Below, one piece after another: positions 14,549 to 21,856 of a stretch of DNA of 28,218 bases. Every line of letters starts with the position of its first letter. Position 1 is the first letter of the stretch. The position numbers were made by a program, and so were the translations under genes. Under the pieces are notes generated by a model. That model saw only the letters and a list, made by a program, of their open reading frames with translations, was not told the DNA's origin and searched no databases. This DNA comes from a virus, in IMG/VR virus record IMGVR_UViG_3300044511_000147, positions 1 to 28,218 of that record; one strand, 5' to 3'.

Positions 14549-15913
14549 CTAACTACCCAGCAGTTTGCTGGTACTCATACCTTCGATCATAGGGGAGCGA
14601 TAGACCTCTGGTACAATGTCGGCCCCTATGATCTTTTCTTTTGCATATTCCCCGCCCTTTACCAACACATCTGGCTTGATCGCCTTAATGATTTCGAGCG
14701 GAGTGTCCTCGTCGAACGAAACCACGAAATCGACATAACGGATCGCCGCCATCACCGCCATCCTCTGCGCCAGCGGCACCAGTGGCCGTTTCGGACCCTT
14801 GAGCCTCTTAATGCTCTCGTCTGAATTCAAGGCCACAACCAATCTATCGCCCTTGCTCTTAGCGAACTTGAGAGTTGCCATGTGACCTTCATGGAGAACG
14901 TCGAAACAGCCATTGGTGAACACCAGCTTGAAATCCCGTTGAACGAGATCGCTCGGGTTGACCAAACCATCCTCAGCAAGCTCGGCTGGGCACACTGGCC
15001 GATTCATGTAATGTTGGACATAGACTGCGCCTGCCCGGTATGCTATCTCGGCGGCTTCTGGTACGGTGAAACCGTGACCGATAGCCATAGCAAAGAAAGC
15101 CCCGAAGCAATCCCCTGCACCTACGACGCTATCCACTTCAACCATCACTTCGGGCCGGTAGCAGAAAAATTCTTCCTTCCAGACCCCAGCGACCTTCTCG
15201 CCGCTGTGGGTGATAACCACGGCCTCGCACTCCAGTTCATTCTGAAGGTGTTTGGCCTGCTCTTTCCAAGCCTTTTTGCCCGTAAGAGCCTCGGCCTCGA
15301 TGCCGTTCGGCTTAAAGATGGTGCAACCCTTCCACTTCGAGAGTGGTCCCTTCTTGGGATCAACGATGGTTTTCACATGCCGGTAGAAGTCAAGGACGTT
15401 GTGTTCCGTGCTGGAGAAGAAACCCTTGTTGTAGTCTGAGAGAATGGCAACATCCGGGGTCATCTTATGCTTAACAATAGACTCTCCGAGCGACTTGGTG
15501 AAATAGTCCACCGTGTCTGGGCTCAAGCCGCAGCCGGGGGTTTCCACGTCGCGGCGAGTAACCTGAACGTGACCATCAAGGAATCGCTTCTTGTATGGCA
15601 GCTTGGCCTTGATCTCTGAGTCGCCCCAGCGCGAGAGGTTGTGGTAGCGGAAAACCTTCTCTGCCTTCGGGTCTGGGAAACAGACGAGAGTGGGGGCGAC
15701 GTTGAAGTGTCTGAACTGGTAGGCGACATTTGCCACGCCGCCCGGTCTGCTGACCGGCTTATCGTGGGTCGATGTCATGATCGGCATCGGGAACTCTGGG
15801 CTAATCCGGTTGACCTTTACATCATAGTATTCGTCAACCATAGCGTCCCCGACGCAATGGACATTCAATCGCTTCTTTCGGTTCCGGTCAAGGAACTCCT
15901 TGATAATGCTCAT
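14549..15913 (-). CDS. hldE: Bifunctional heptose kinase/adenylyltransferase (HldE/RfaE-like)
   Basis: 454 residues, close to E. coli HldE (477). The N-terminal half is a PfkB/ribokinase-type sugar kinase: VHCVGDAMVDEYYDVKVNRISPE, RPGGVANVAYQFRHF, and the catalytic anion-hole segment VDSVVGAGDCFGAFFAMAIGHG. From about residue 330 it is a cytidylyltransferase-like domain: LVFTNGCFDVLHEGHMATL with the HxGH motif, then KGGEYAKEKIIGADIV. HldE phosphorylates heptose-7-phosphate at C1 and later adds ADP, making ADP-heptose for LPS core. Both domains look intact. A hairpin with a T-rich tail lies just before the start, so expression may be attenuated. The exact sugar may differ from heptose. Confidence 0.9.
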   Translation of the reverse strand: MSIIKEFLDRNRKKRLNVHCVGDAMVDEYYDVKVNRISPEFPMPIMTSTHDKPVSRPGGVANVAYQFRHFNVAPTLVCFPDPKAEKVFRYHNLSRWGDSEIKAKLPYKKRFLDGHVQVTRRDVETPGCGLSPDTVDYFTKSLGESIVKHKMTPDVAILSDYNKGFFSSTEHNVLDFYRHVKTIVDPKKGPLSKWKGCTIFKPNGIEAEALTGKKAWKEQAKHLQNELECEAVVITHSGEKVAGVWKEEFFCYRPEVMVEVDSVVGAGDCFGAFFAMAIGHGFTVPEAAEIAYRAGAVYVQHYMNRPVCPAELAEDGLVNPSDLVQRDFKLVFTNGCFDVLHEGHMATLKFAKSKGDRLVVALNSDESIKRLKGPKRPLVPLAQRMAVMAAIRYVDFVVSFDEDTPLEIIKAIKPDVLVKGGEYAKEKIIGADIVPEVYRSPMIEGMSTSKLLGS

Positions 15914-15928
15914 GCAGTAAAAGAGAAA

Positions 15929-15952
15929 GGGCCGGGCAGTTTTGCCCGGCCC
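15929..15952 (-). terminator. Intrinsic terminator or attenuator upstream of hldE
   Basis: A perfect 10-bp GC-rich stem (GGGCCGGGCA and its complement) with a 4-base loop is followed on the minus strand by TTTCTCTTTT. This has the form of a Rho-independent terminator for the genes from 16131 upward, lying 15 bases before the hldE start. On the minus strand the 5' flank is GGTAAGGGG, as for the hairpin at 11034. Confidence 0.65.
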
Positions 15953-15969
15953 CCTTACCTTCCCGTTGC

Positions 15970-16131
15970 CTAATCGAACACTTCTTGGGACACCATTACT
16001 TCGGCAATCGGTTGATCGTCAAACATAACGATCAACCACTCCTGAATGGGAGCCATGTGTCCGCCGCAACGAGTTTCCATCTTAAGCTTAAGATGGGCTT
16101 TTAGCGCGTCTTTGAGTTCTTCGAGGTCCAT
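15970..16131 (-). CDS. 53-residue hypothetical protein
   Basis: A short frame, MDLEELKDALKAHLKLKM at the start and EWLIVMFDDQPIAEVMVSQEVFD at the end, fits the gap between the PD-(D/E)XK-like gene and the terminator before hldE. GGAG overlaps the upstream stop, 6 bases before the ATG. The pattern is an N-terminal amphipathic helix followed by two beta strands, which looks like a real small fold. No family is recognised. Confidence 0.6.
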   Translation of the reverse strand: MDLEELKDALKAHLKLKMETRCGGHMAPIQEWLIVMFDDQPIAEVMVSQEVFD

Positions 16132-16134
16132 ATA

Positions 16135-16659
16135 CTACTCCAGAGGGGTCTTCCCGACCTGTCGCATGTCCTCATAGGGCATGTTGTAACAGTCAGCCCG
16201 GAACTTCCAATTCTGACCCCTCGGCCCGTCCGGGTCTAGTTCGCCCTTCTTCCTGAAGGTGGCCCGATCCATGAACTCCTTCTTGGGAATGATGCTGACG
16301 ACGTAGACGACATCATCCTTGATGGTCGAACAGAACAGGTAGTAGTCGCAGACTTGCTTGGTGTTTGCTGCGGCGACTGTGGCGTTATAGTTCCCACGCG
16401 GGGGAACCGTGCGCTCCTTGACCTTCAGTTCGATCTTGCGGCCCTCGCCATTCTCCAGCGTGGCCTCGGTGTCAGCGTGGAACGTGTCGATGTGTTTCCA
16501 ACCCATCTTCTCGGCCACAGCCAACTCTGCGATCTTTGCGAAGTAGTGCCCCTGACCCTTACGGATCGACTTGGAGTTATTCGCGTATTGCTTCATCAGC
16601 GGTTCGGCAAGCTTCTTGGCCTTCTCCCGCAATTCTGGTGTCACCTTGATCTCGATCAT
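16135..16659 (-). CDS. Putative PD-(D/E)XK-fold protein
   Basis: 174 residues. The order E45 (KIAELAVAEKMGW), D63 (FHADTEATLENGEG) and E77-L-K79 (RKIELKVK) fits the PD-(D/E)XK nuclease core, where a helix Glu precedes an Asp and an E-x-K strand. The remainder is alpha/beta (NYNATVAAANTKQVCDYYLFCS, DDVVYVVSIIPKKEF) and ends WKFRADCYNMPYEDM, a pattern seen in uncharacterised phage proteins. Activity is not proven from motifs alone. AGGAAGAG precedes the ATG. The start lies 83 bases inside the end of the DHFR frame. Confidence 0.55.
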   Translation of the reverse strand: MIEIKVTPELREKAKKLAEPLMKQYANNSKSIRKGQGHYFAKIAELAVAEKMGWKHIDTFHADTEATLENGEGRKIELKVKERTVPPRGNYNATVAAANTKQVCDYYLFCSTIKDDVVYVVSIIPKKEFMDRATFRKKGELDPDGPRGQNWKFRADCYNMPYEDMRQVGKTPLE

Positions 16660-17197
16660 GACTCTTCCTGTATTCCATTACGGTGAACTCGGCGTAATCC
16701 TTGAAGACTGTGCCGGTCCAACCTAGTTGCTTAAGATCGGGGAAGAAGGTTGCACCCTCCACTTCTAAGTGGTTGTGAATCTCACTTGCCAGAACGCGGT
16801 CTACGAGATCGTGGTCCAAGCAGTATTGATAGACCTTCCCGCCACCTGTGATAAAGACCTCCCCGTCCGGGTCGTATTGACGCCCGAGCGAGATGGCCTT
16901 CTCGATAGACTCGCACGCAGCCATATCCGCGCCTCTTCGGTTATCTGGGAACTCGAAGTTGCGGAATCCGCGCGTCACAATGATGTTGAATCTACCGGGC
17001 AGGGGCTTGAACTTCGTGGGAATGCTATCCCACGTAGTTCGGCCCATGATACACGGGTGCCCCATCGTAGTCTGCTTGAAGAACGCAATGTCTTCAGGGA
17101 TGTGCCACGGAACTTTGCCGAGGTTGTTTCCAATCACGCCACGAGCGTTATAGGCAACAATTATCGTGCATTGTGGTTTGCAACTTTCTTGCACCAT
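16577..17197 (-). CDS. folA: Dihydrofolate reductase
   Basis: 206 residues. DHFR regenerates tetrahydrofolate used up by thymidylate synthase. Motifs: TIIVAYNARGVIGNNLGKVPWHIPEDIAFFKQTT (residues 11-44, with the substrate-binding acid likely D36), GHPCIMGRTTWDSIP, RFNIIVTR, and EVFITGGGKVYQYCL with the conserved GG. The ATG at 17197 has AGAGGAG and lies inside the HNH gene's last codons, overlapping it by 37 bases. Residues after the final strand (FTVMEYRK) form a charged tail of about 30 residues that overlaps the next gene, longer than the family norm. Confidence 0.93.
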   Translation of the reverse strand: MVQESCKPQCTIIVAYNARGVIGNNLGKVPWHIPEDIAFFKQTTMGHPCIMGRTTWDSIPTKFKPLPGRFNIIVTRGFRNFEFPDNRRGADMAACESIEKAISLGRQYDPDGEVFITGGGKVYQYCLDHDLVDRVLASEIHNHLEVEGATFFPDLKQLGWTGTVFKDYAEFTVMEYRKSHDRDQGDTRIAGEGQEACRTADEAIRE

Positions 17198-17718
17198 GCT
17201 ACAAACTCCTCTTGGGAGAAGTGATTCTTCATCAAGTTGATGTCTTTGTGAACCCATTGTACATTACTTAAACAATAGGTTCCAGTCGAATCTATTCTGT
17301 CCAAAGAAGCAGTTGTATCATCGGCTCCGGTCTTGGCAAACTTGATCGGGACATCAGACAAAGCGCACTTTCTACCTTGTTTGACATACAAATCCCAAGC
17401 CTGTTCGATACTTAAGTCGAACACGATGTCTCGCCTTACAGCACCAGCTTTGATTGCTGACCAGAAGTGTCCGGCAATGGCCTTATGGCCCTTCCATCTT
17501 GGATGGTTTCTACCACACTTCGTTTTCGGGCCACACTTGAGGCACCTGATGGTTCGACCGGAGAATACAGAGCTAGGATAGAAAGCGTGCCTCTCACCAC
17601 AAACACATAACGCTATTACTTTGGTGTGGTTGTTTCTGTATTCTTCAAGCAGCTTGAGGCCACATTGATCGAACAATAACACAGCTTCATCATGCGTGAT
17701 CTTCTTTCCTGCGGCCAT
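17161..17718 (-). CDS. HNH homing-type endonuclease
   Basis: 185 residues. A zinc-ribbon-like part (ALCVCGERHAFYP, then IRCLKCGPKTKCG) precedes a helical segment and a C-terminal HNH-like module: CALSDVPIKF, ASLDRIDSTGTYCLSNVQWVHKDINLMKN. The D-R-I-D...Y...N-x-x-W/V pattern matches phage homing HNH proteins. It sits between the deoxyribosyltransferase and DHFR genes and its end overlaps the DHFR start, which carries DHFR's ribosome binding site. This suggests a stable insertion that has become part of the operon. No clear Shine-Dalgarno precedes it. Confidence 0.8.
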   Translation of the reverse strand: MAAGKKITHDEAVLLFDQCGLKLLEEYRNNHTKVIALCVCGERHAFYPSSVFSGRTIRCLKCGPKTKCGRNHPRWKGHKAIAGHFWSAIKAGAVRRDIVFDLSIEQAWDLYVKQGRKCALSDVPIKFAKTGADDTTASLDRIDSTGTYCLSNVQWVHKDINLMKNHFSQEEFVAWCKKVANHNAR

Positions 17719-17727
17719 GACAACTTT

Positions 17728-18309
17728 CTAAGACTTGTCCTTCTGGGACTTCTCCAACCCTAGATACTTATCGGGATTCTCGACCAAATCCTTGAGGATG
17801 CCCTCGAATTTTTCCCGAGTCAACGAACCCTGCGGCGTATAAGGCTTCCGATGCGGCGCTGGCAACAGGATCACCTTTGTCAACCACAGAGCTTCTTCGA
17901 GCGTCGGCGTGCGAAAGCCCACGCATTCCGTCAGCATGGCGTGATCGTGGGGGTTGCCCTTCGGCTCCATCACTAAGACGACTGGCACGTTGAATGCCTT
18001 CGCCCACGCGATCTCCATGACCGTGCCGATGGAAACCTTCTTGGCTCCCAGCATGTTTGCCACGATCAGGTCGGCCCTACGACAGTCGTTATAATCACGG
18101 GCCGTGATGCCACGCCCCGAGGACAAAACGATGTGAGCGTAGTCCATCTTCAAATCCTGCTCGTGTTCGAGGTAATCCTTGCCCCGCATCGGGCTGAGGC
18201 CAACGATCTCCTTCGGGAGTTGGTCGATGAACCACTCGCGCCATTCGACGCAACCTTCAAAGCTGAGGCCCGTGATGGGGCCTGCCAGATATACTAGATG
18301 TTGTCGCAT
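17728..18309 (-). CDS. Nucleoside 2-deoxyribosyltransferase-like protein
   Basis: 193 residues starting MRQHLVYLAGPITGLSFEG, the typical N-terminus of this family (YLAGPI). RRADLIVANMLG and SIGTVMEIAWAKAFNVPVVLVM supply the substrate-binding Asp and the catalytic Glu of the 'GTxxEi..A' motif. The enzymes transfer deoxyribose between bases or hydrolyse nucleotides. The C-terminal 60 residues (LEEALWLTKVILL onward) are charged and may be a lid or linker. The start at 18309 overlaps the Nudix stop by one base (TGATG). The context of DHFR, ThyA and Nudix supports nucleotide salvage. Confidence 0.85.
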   Translation of the reverse strand: MRQHLVYLAGPITGLSFEGCVEWREWFIDQLPKEIVGLSPMRGKDYLEHEQDLKMDYAHIVLSSGRGITARDYNDCRRADLIVANMLGAKKVSIGTVMEIAWAKAFNVPVVLVMEPKGNPHDHAMLTECVGFRTPTLEEALWLTKVILLPAPHRKPYTPQGSLTREKFEGILKDLVENPDKYLGLEKSQKDKS

Positions 18310-18875
18310 CAGTCCAAGTCCTTTCCGGTAACATCGCCGAGTCTGCCATCCCACCACTTCTCTACAAGCATATTGTGGGAGCGGAAGCACGGCGTCGGGC
18401 AGTTTTCCTTTCTGAAGATCTGGACATCCTCGGCATCGTCACCAGCCTTGAGGCTGCCTTCTGCGATCCGGGCCAAGTAAGAGATCGTTATCTGATTGAT
18501 CTCCCCCGGCATTGGATTGCAAACACACAGAATCTTCTCCAACCGGACTGTGAGCCCGGTCTCTTCTTGCATTTCGCGGACGGCTGCCACCTTCGGAATC
18601 TCATGCCGATTGATATAACCGCAAGGCAGACACCACTCTCCCTTAAACGGAGGGATGCCGCGCTTGACCATGATGATGCTTCGGCTCTGGTCGCCGAGCG
18701 TGGCAGCCAACACAGCTACCACGGGCATTGGGTTTTCGAAGTGGATATACCCGCAGTTAAGACAGGTAGTCAGTTGTTGCACGTTGATCGACAGCGGCCC
18801 CCGCGCACAGTAGGGGCAGCAGCGGAATGGTCCCTTCGGGGGCTTCGCTGGCATTTGGGACGTTTCTGGAATCAT
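18309..18875 (-). CDS. Nudix hydrolase with N-terminal zinc ribbon
   Basis: 188 residues. Residues about 15-45 carry two Cys pairs, CPYCARGPL and CLNCGYIHFENP, as in NudC-like hydrolases. The Nudix box is perfect: G, five residues, E, seven residues, REMQEETGL (within GYINRHEIPKVAAVREMQEETGL). The fold hydrolyses nucleoside diphosphate derivatives; with the ribbon it could act on NADH, ADP-ribose or capped RNA ends. The start chosen (MIPETSQMPAK, 18875) follows a purine-rich AAAGAAAGAAG; the frame is open farther up but there overlaps the methyltransferase gene. Substrate not determinable from sequence. Confidence 0.9.
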   Translation of the reverse strand: MIPETSQMPAKPPKGPFRCCPYCARGPLSINVQQLTTCLNCGYIHFENPMPVVAVLAATLGDQSRSIIMVKRGIPPFKGEWCLPCGYINRHEIPKVAAVREMQEETGLTVRLEKILCVCNPMPGEINQITISYLARIAEGSLKAGDDAEDVQIFRKENCPTPCFRSHNMLVEKWWDGRLGDVTGKDLD

Positions 18876-18891
18876 GCTTCTTTCTTTCTTT

Positions 18892-19659
18892 CTAATCACA
18901 AAAGCTCTTGAGGGCATCAATGGCACCCCCGTTGTAGGTGATGGCCGAGGAGTAGTTAAGAGCGATGATCTTCTCATCTCTCTTAACATTCTCGAAGTCG
19001 GCTGCCGCCACACTGACTTCCACCGGAATCACCCTTCTTGTGCGAAAGACAACGCTCGTCGCACACAGGTCATACAGGGGCTCGAAGTAAGCTCGGAGCC
19101 GGTACATGTAAAGATGTAGCCAGACCAAGTGTCTATCTCCGAACAGGAAGTCTTGGTGGACTACCACACTGTCCTTCATCAAGCAAGGGAAAAACTCCCT
19201 TGCACAGTTGGCTACGAGCGGGGTTGTCTTCATTATGTCCACGAACAACCACTCGATAGGCTTGCCATTCCACTTGTGTTTACTTAAGTCTCCTTCGTGA
19301 ATCTCTAAGTGCTCTGACCAGTTCTTAGTATTCTCCTCGAACTGACCTCGGAAACTGACCCCGACGTTCATCCGCTGATCAGTCAGCCCCGACATGTATG
19401 GTTGCCAGATGAACTGATCGAACACCTGATACTTCTTATCCTTTGGCTGGCTAGCCATGCCTACCAGCGCCGGAATGGTTGAGGCTCCATACCAGCAGCC
19501 CAATTCCACCGCCTCACCCTTGCCACGGTACTCCGTCGTAAAGTAGTGATGGACGTAGCCCAACTCCTGATCCATCGTCATCTTCGGCACCGGGTCGGTC
19601 AGCCCCTTGACAGGGTTGTCGTGCCAAACCAACTGTGCCTTCTTAAAGCAGAACAGCAT
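18892..19659 (-). CDS. Class I methyltransferase-like protein
   Basis: 255 residues. GEAVELGCWYGASTIPALVG near residue 50 is a SAM-binding motif I (E-x-G-x-x-x-G). EIHEGDLSKH, IEWLFVDIMKTTPLVANCAREFFPCLMKDSVVVHQDFLF supply the post-motif acid and the central strand/helix. This resembles macrocin O-methyltransferase/Methyltransf_24-type proteins linked to sugar or glycan modification. CTAAATA lies 4 bases before the ATG and no Shine-Dalgarno is seen, unlike its downstream neighbours, so it probably starts a late transcript. Divergent from the small membrane-protein gene at 19753. Confidence 0.7.
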   Translation of the reverse strand: MLFCFKKAQLVWHDNPVKGLTDPVPKMTMDQELGYVHHYFTTEYRGKGEAVELGCWYGASTIPALVGMASQPKDKKYQVFDQFIWQPYMSGLTDQRMNVGVSFRGQFEENTKNWSEHLEIHEGDLSKHKWNGKPIEWLFVDIMKTTPLVANCAREFFPCLMKDSVVVHQDFLFGDRHLVWLHLYMYRLRAYFEPLYDLCATSVVFRTRRVIPVEVSVAAADFENVKRDEKIIALNYSSAITYNGGAIDALKSFCD

Positions 19660-19663
19660 GAGG

Positions 19664-19670
19664 TATTTAG
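19664..19670 (-). promoter_or_regulatory. Candidate late-type promoter box, CTAAATA
   Basis: CTAAATA followed by CCTC and the ATG at 19659. It is the closest of the set to T4-type late boxes (TATAAATA). Back to back with CTACATA at 19741, giving a divergent promoter pair 70 bases apart. Confidence 0.55.
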
Positions 19671-19740
19671 CCCCATGCTATTCAGTTGGGGCCTACCACA
19701 GATCGGGCAACAACTTGTTCAAGCATTGCGAATTCCTTTC

Positions 19741-19747
19741 CTACATA
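19741..19747 (+). promoter_or_regulatory. Candidate late-type promoter box, CTACATA
   Basis: CTACATA lies 5 bases before the ATG at 19753, with no Shine-Dalgarno site. It differs at one base from the boxes at 13922, 19664 and 23527. Confidence 0.45.
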
Positions 19748-19752
19748 CCAAC

Positions 19753-19989
19753 ATGAGAGACACGATCATGTTCCTGCTGGGTTTTGCAATTCTGAGCTTC
19801 CTCTTCTGGTTCATCTGCTACGACTTCTATCTCGCAGCCACCAATCAAACCACACTGAGTATTATCGTTCGCCAGTGGGTCGCGGATCACCTACACCAGC
19901 CCCACATCTTGGTTGGGGCTGGTGTGATCATCGGCTTCGTTGTCGGCCTAGTGCTTGGGTTCATACTAGGCCATCTCTTCTGGACCTAA
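19753..19989 (+). CDS. Small two-helix membrane protein
   Basis: 78 residues. MRDTIMFLLGFAILSFLFWFICYDFYL is the first membrane helix; a 25-residue polar loop follows (TNQTTLSIIVRQWVADHLHQ), then a Gly-rich second helix (ILVGAGVIIGFVVGLVLGFILGHLFW) with Gly spacing that favours helix packing. Size and topology fit a holin-like protein, but no sequence family is recognised and there is no adjacent lysis enzyme. The frame is open upstream, but that part is the reverse of the methyltransferase gene. No Shine-Dalgarno; CTACATA is 5 bases upstream. Its stop overlaps the thyA stop within CTAA. Confidence 0.65.
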   Translation: MRDTIMFLLGFAILSFLFWFICYDFYLAATNQTTLSIIVRQWVADHLHQPHILVGAGVIIGFVVGLVLGFILGHLFWT

Positions 19990-20924
19990 ACCGCGACCGG
20001 GATCTCGATCTTCGGGCCGGTGTTAAAGTCGCTGATGACGAAATCACTCGGCTGGTACGAGAAGATGTCCGCCGCCTTGTTGATCTTGAGCTTGGGCGAC
20101 TCGACCACGGGCAGGTCAAGGTACTTCTTCACGGCCTCGATCTGGTCGCCGTAGATGTGCGAGTCTGCCGTCATGTGGACGAACTCCTTCGCCTTGCAGT
20201 CGGTCTGCTGGGCCAGCATCACCGTCAGCGCCGAGTAGAACTGGATATTCGCGGGGACGCCGATTGGGAAGTCGCAGGACCGCTGGTACATGATGCCGGT
20301 CAAGTTCCGCTGGTCGTCCACCAGCACTTGGAACAGCATGTGGCATGGGGGCAGTCGCATCTTGGCGACATCGTGCGGATTCCAGAGGGTAAAGAGGGTG
20401 CGGCGACACGAGGAATCTTCCTTGATCCTGTTCACCAGCCAGTTCAACTGATCGAATCCGCCCTCGCCGTACTTACGGCCCGGCTTCTTCGACCATGAGT
20501 TCTCCATGCCGCCGAACTCCTTCGGGACTTGGGTGGCGACATCCACCACTTCGTCTTCGCCTGTTCCATAGAAGCCGCCGAAGTGACGAAGCTGGAAGCC
20601 GTAGACCGGGCCGAACGCGCCGGGGACGAAACCATGCTTCTTCTCGAAGGCATCGTCAACCCACGGAGTCCAAAAGTTACAGCCGAGCTTCTTCAGGTCG
20701 TCGTTTCTTGTACTCCCCGACAGGAACCAGATCAGTTCGGAAAAAACCGACGCAGGCCACGACTTGCGGCGCGTCAGGATCGGGAAGAACTCGGTGTCGA
20801 GGCGGTAGCGCTTCAACAGGCCAAAAATCGAAAGGGTTTTGATCCCCGTGCGCTTGTTTGACCTCTCGACACCTTGTTCGAGTATCTCCCGCAGGGCGTC
20901 ATCGTATGGTTGCATTAAATACAT
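19986..20924 (-). CDS. thyA: Thymidylate synthase (ThyA)
   Basis: 312 residues. ThyA methylates dUMP to dTMP using methylene-tetrahydrofolate. Motifs are ASVFSELIWFLSGSTRNDDLKKLG, GPVYGFQLRHFGG, RRTLFTLWNP, then LPPCHMLFQVLV with the catalytic Cys, YQRSCDFPIGVPANIQFYSAL with the dUMP-binding Arg, Ser and Asp, and HIY near the end. Asn in PANI marks dUMP specificity; hydroxymethylases have Asp there. The frame may begin at MYLMQ (AAGGAACCC upstream) or three codons later. An insertion around residues 120-165 lengthens it relative to the 264-residue E. coli enzyme. Works with DHFR and dCMP deaminase in this window. Confidence 0.97.
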   Translation of the reverse strand: MYLMQPYDDALREILEQGVERSNKRTGIKTLSIFGLLKRYRLDTEFFPILTRRKSWPASVFSELIWFLSGSTRNDDLKKLGCNFWTPWVDDAFEKKHGFVPGAFGPVYGFQLRHFGGFYGTGEDEVVDVATQVPKEFGGMENSWSKKPGRKYGEGGFDQLNWLVNRIKEDSSCRRTLFTLWNPHDVAKMRLPPCHMLFQVLVDDQRNLTGIMYQRSCDFPIGVPANIQFYSALTVMLAQQTDCKAKEFVHMTADSHIYGDQIEAVKKYLDLPVVESPKLKINKAADIFSYQPSDFVISDFNTGPKIEIPVAV

Positions 20925-21070
20925 GAGAAAGGGTTCCTTCCCTTGCTTCGTGCCCCTAAGAAATGAAAGGGATTCCTCGCTCCAAACCAGCCTTCATACA
21001 GAAACACAGTCGTTGAAATCAAAGTTAAACACAGTGACTAGACTGAAACTGTCGGCTCCCTATTGACCGC

Positions 21071-21093
21071 CAGCGGGCTACCGCTGAGTTTTT
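21071..21093 (+). terminator. Rho-independent terminator-like hairpin
   Basis: CAGCGG, loop GCTA, CCGCTG, then AGTTTTT. The 6-bp stem and T-run are terminator-like on the plus strand, yet no plus-strand gene ends nearby. It would end a short leader or small RNA starting within the thyA upstream region. Confidence 0.5.
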
Positions 21094-21124
21094 CGTTAAG
21101 GCCAACGCAAGTTGGCCGAAAACT
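21087..21124 (+). ncRNA. Possible structured RNA element with GNRA loop
   Basis: GGCCAACGCAAGTTGGCC (21100-21117) is a perfect 7-bp stem closed by a GCAA tetraloop. Outside it AGTTTTTC pairs with GAAAACT (one bulged T), with an internal loop GTTAA, extending the helix. The outer 5' arm is also the T-run of the terminator at 21071, so the two structures could be mutually exclusive. The structure is visible; any role as a small RNA or 5' leader for the gene at 21175 is inferred. Confidence 0.4.
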
Positions 21125-21174
21125 AAGTTACTCGGACGGCGCGTCTTTGTCAAGGCGTTTTACTATGTTAAGGC

Positions 21175-21849
21175 ATGGTTACAGAAACGGGCGGCAGCCT
21201 ATCGGTGCTCATTATTACTGAATCCGATCAAAATTGGCAGACTTTCGCCACTTGGTACTCAATTTACAGAAACCTACCAGATGCGAAGGTTGCTTTAGTC
21301 TGCCACCGCAACGGCCAGACGCCGTTTGTCTACTTCCAATGGGCAAAGCGACTGAGCGTTCCCAGCGTCCACCGGAATCCGTTCAAGCACCAAGACAATA
21401 TCGAAAACCTCAATGTGCTAGCAGCAGTGAAAATGGCCCAAGACAGATCATACATCGGCGACACCATCTTAGTGATGAAACCTTTGACAATGGCAACATC
21501 TGCTTTCGATCAAAAATTCTTGGATCGTCTTAAGGAAAATAAGCTCTGGGTGAATGAGGAGATGTGGTTCCTCGACGAACAGAATGTCGCAGATCTTATC
21601 AACGCTTTCTACTTAGAAGACAAGCGGTTAGAATCAACAGAAGAGAGGCTATACGTGGAGGCCAAAGAAAGCAACGAGCCGTCGTGTCTGACGAGCTACA
21701 AGAAAGGATGTGGCAGATGGATAGATAGCGCAAAGGGTTGTCCATTTTCGAGTGCAGGTGGTCTCATCACCGAAGAGATGACCGTAAACGAAAATCGCGT
21801 CATAGAACTCTGGAAGAACATGGTTCCTTTGTACAATGCAGTAGTCTGA
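21175..21849 (+). CDS. Hypothetical protein, possibly GT-A-like fold
   Basis: 224 residues. The N-terminus (LSVLIITESDQNWQTFATWYSIYRNL, then PDAKVALVCHRNG) shows beta-alpha-beta order like the start of nucleotide-sugar transferases, and GDTILVMKPLTMA could take the place of a DxD-type loop, but no real DxD motif is seen. The C-terminal part is Cys-containing (PSCLTSYKKGCGRWIDSAKGC), which might bind metal. I do not recognise the family. There is no proper Shine-Dalgarno (TTAAGGC touches the ATG). The gene heads a plus-strand cluster running to 22554. Confidence 0.65.
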   Translation: MVTETGGSLSVLIITESDQNWQTFATWYSIYRNLPDAKVALVCHRNGQTPFVYFQWAKRLSVPSVHRNPFKHQDNIENLNVLAAVKMAQDRSYIGDTILVMKPLTMATSAFDQKFLDRLKENKLWVNEEMWFLDEQNVADLINAFYLEDKRLESTEERLYVEAKESNEPSCLTSYKKGCGRWIDSAKGCPFSSAGGLITEEMTVNENRVIELWKNMVPLYNAVV

Positions 21850-21856
21850 GGCTTAG

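Larger units (their letters stand above)
20925..21174. other. Divergent intergenic region with two hairpins
   Basis: No gene is supported in these 250 bases between divergent thyA and the gene at 21175. On the minus strand TTGATT and TATGAA separated by 18 bases (about 20998-21027) could be a weak thyA promoter. Two adjacent hairpins follow at 21071-21124. The region is less GC-rich than the genes around it. Confidence 0.6.

Noticed and set aside
14557-14571. Hairpin CCAGCAGTTTGCTGG after the Cys-rich lipoprotein gene as a terminator
   Set aside because: No T-run follows on either strand and it lies within hldE codons, so evidence is too weak.
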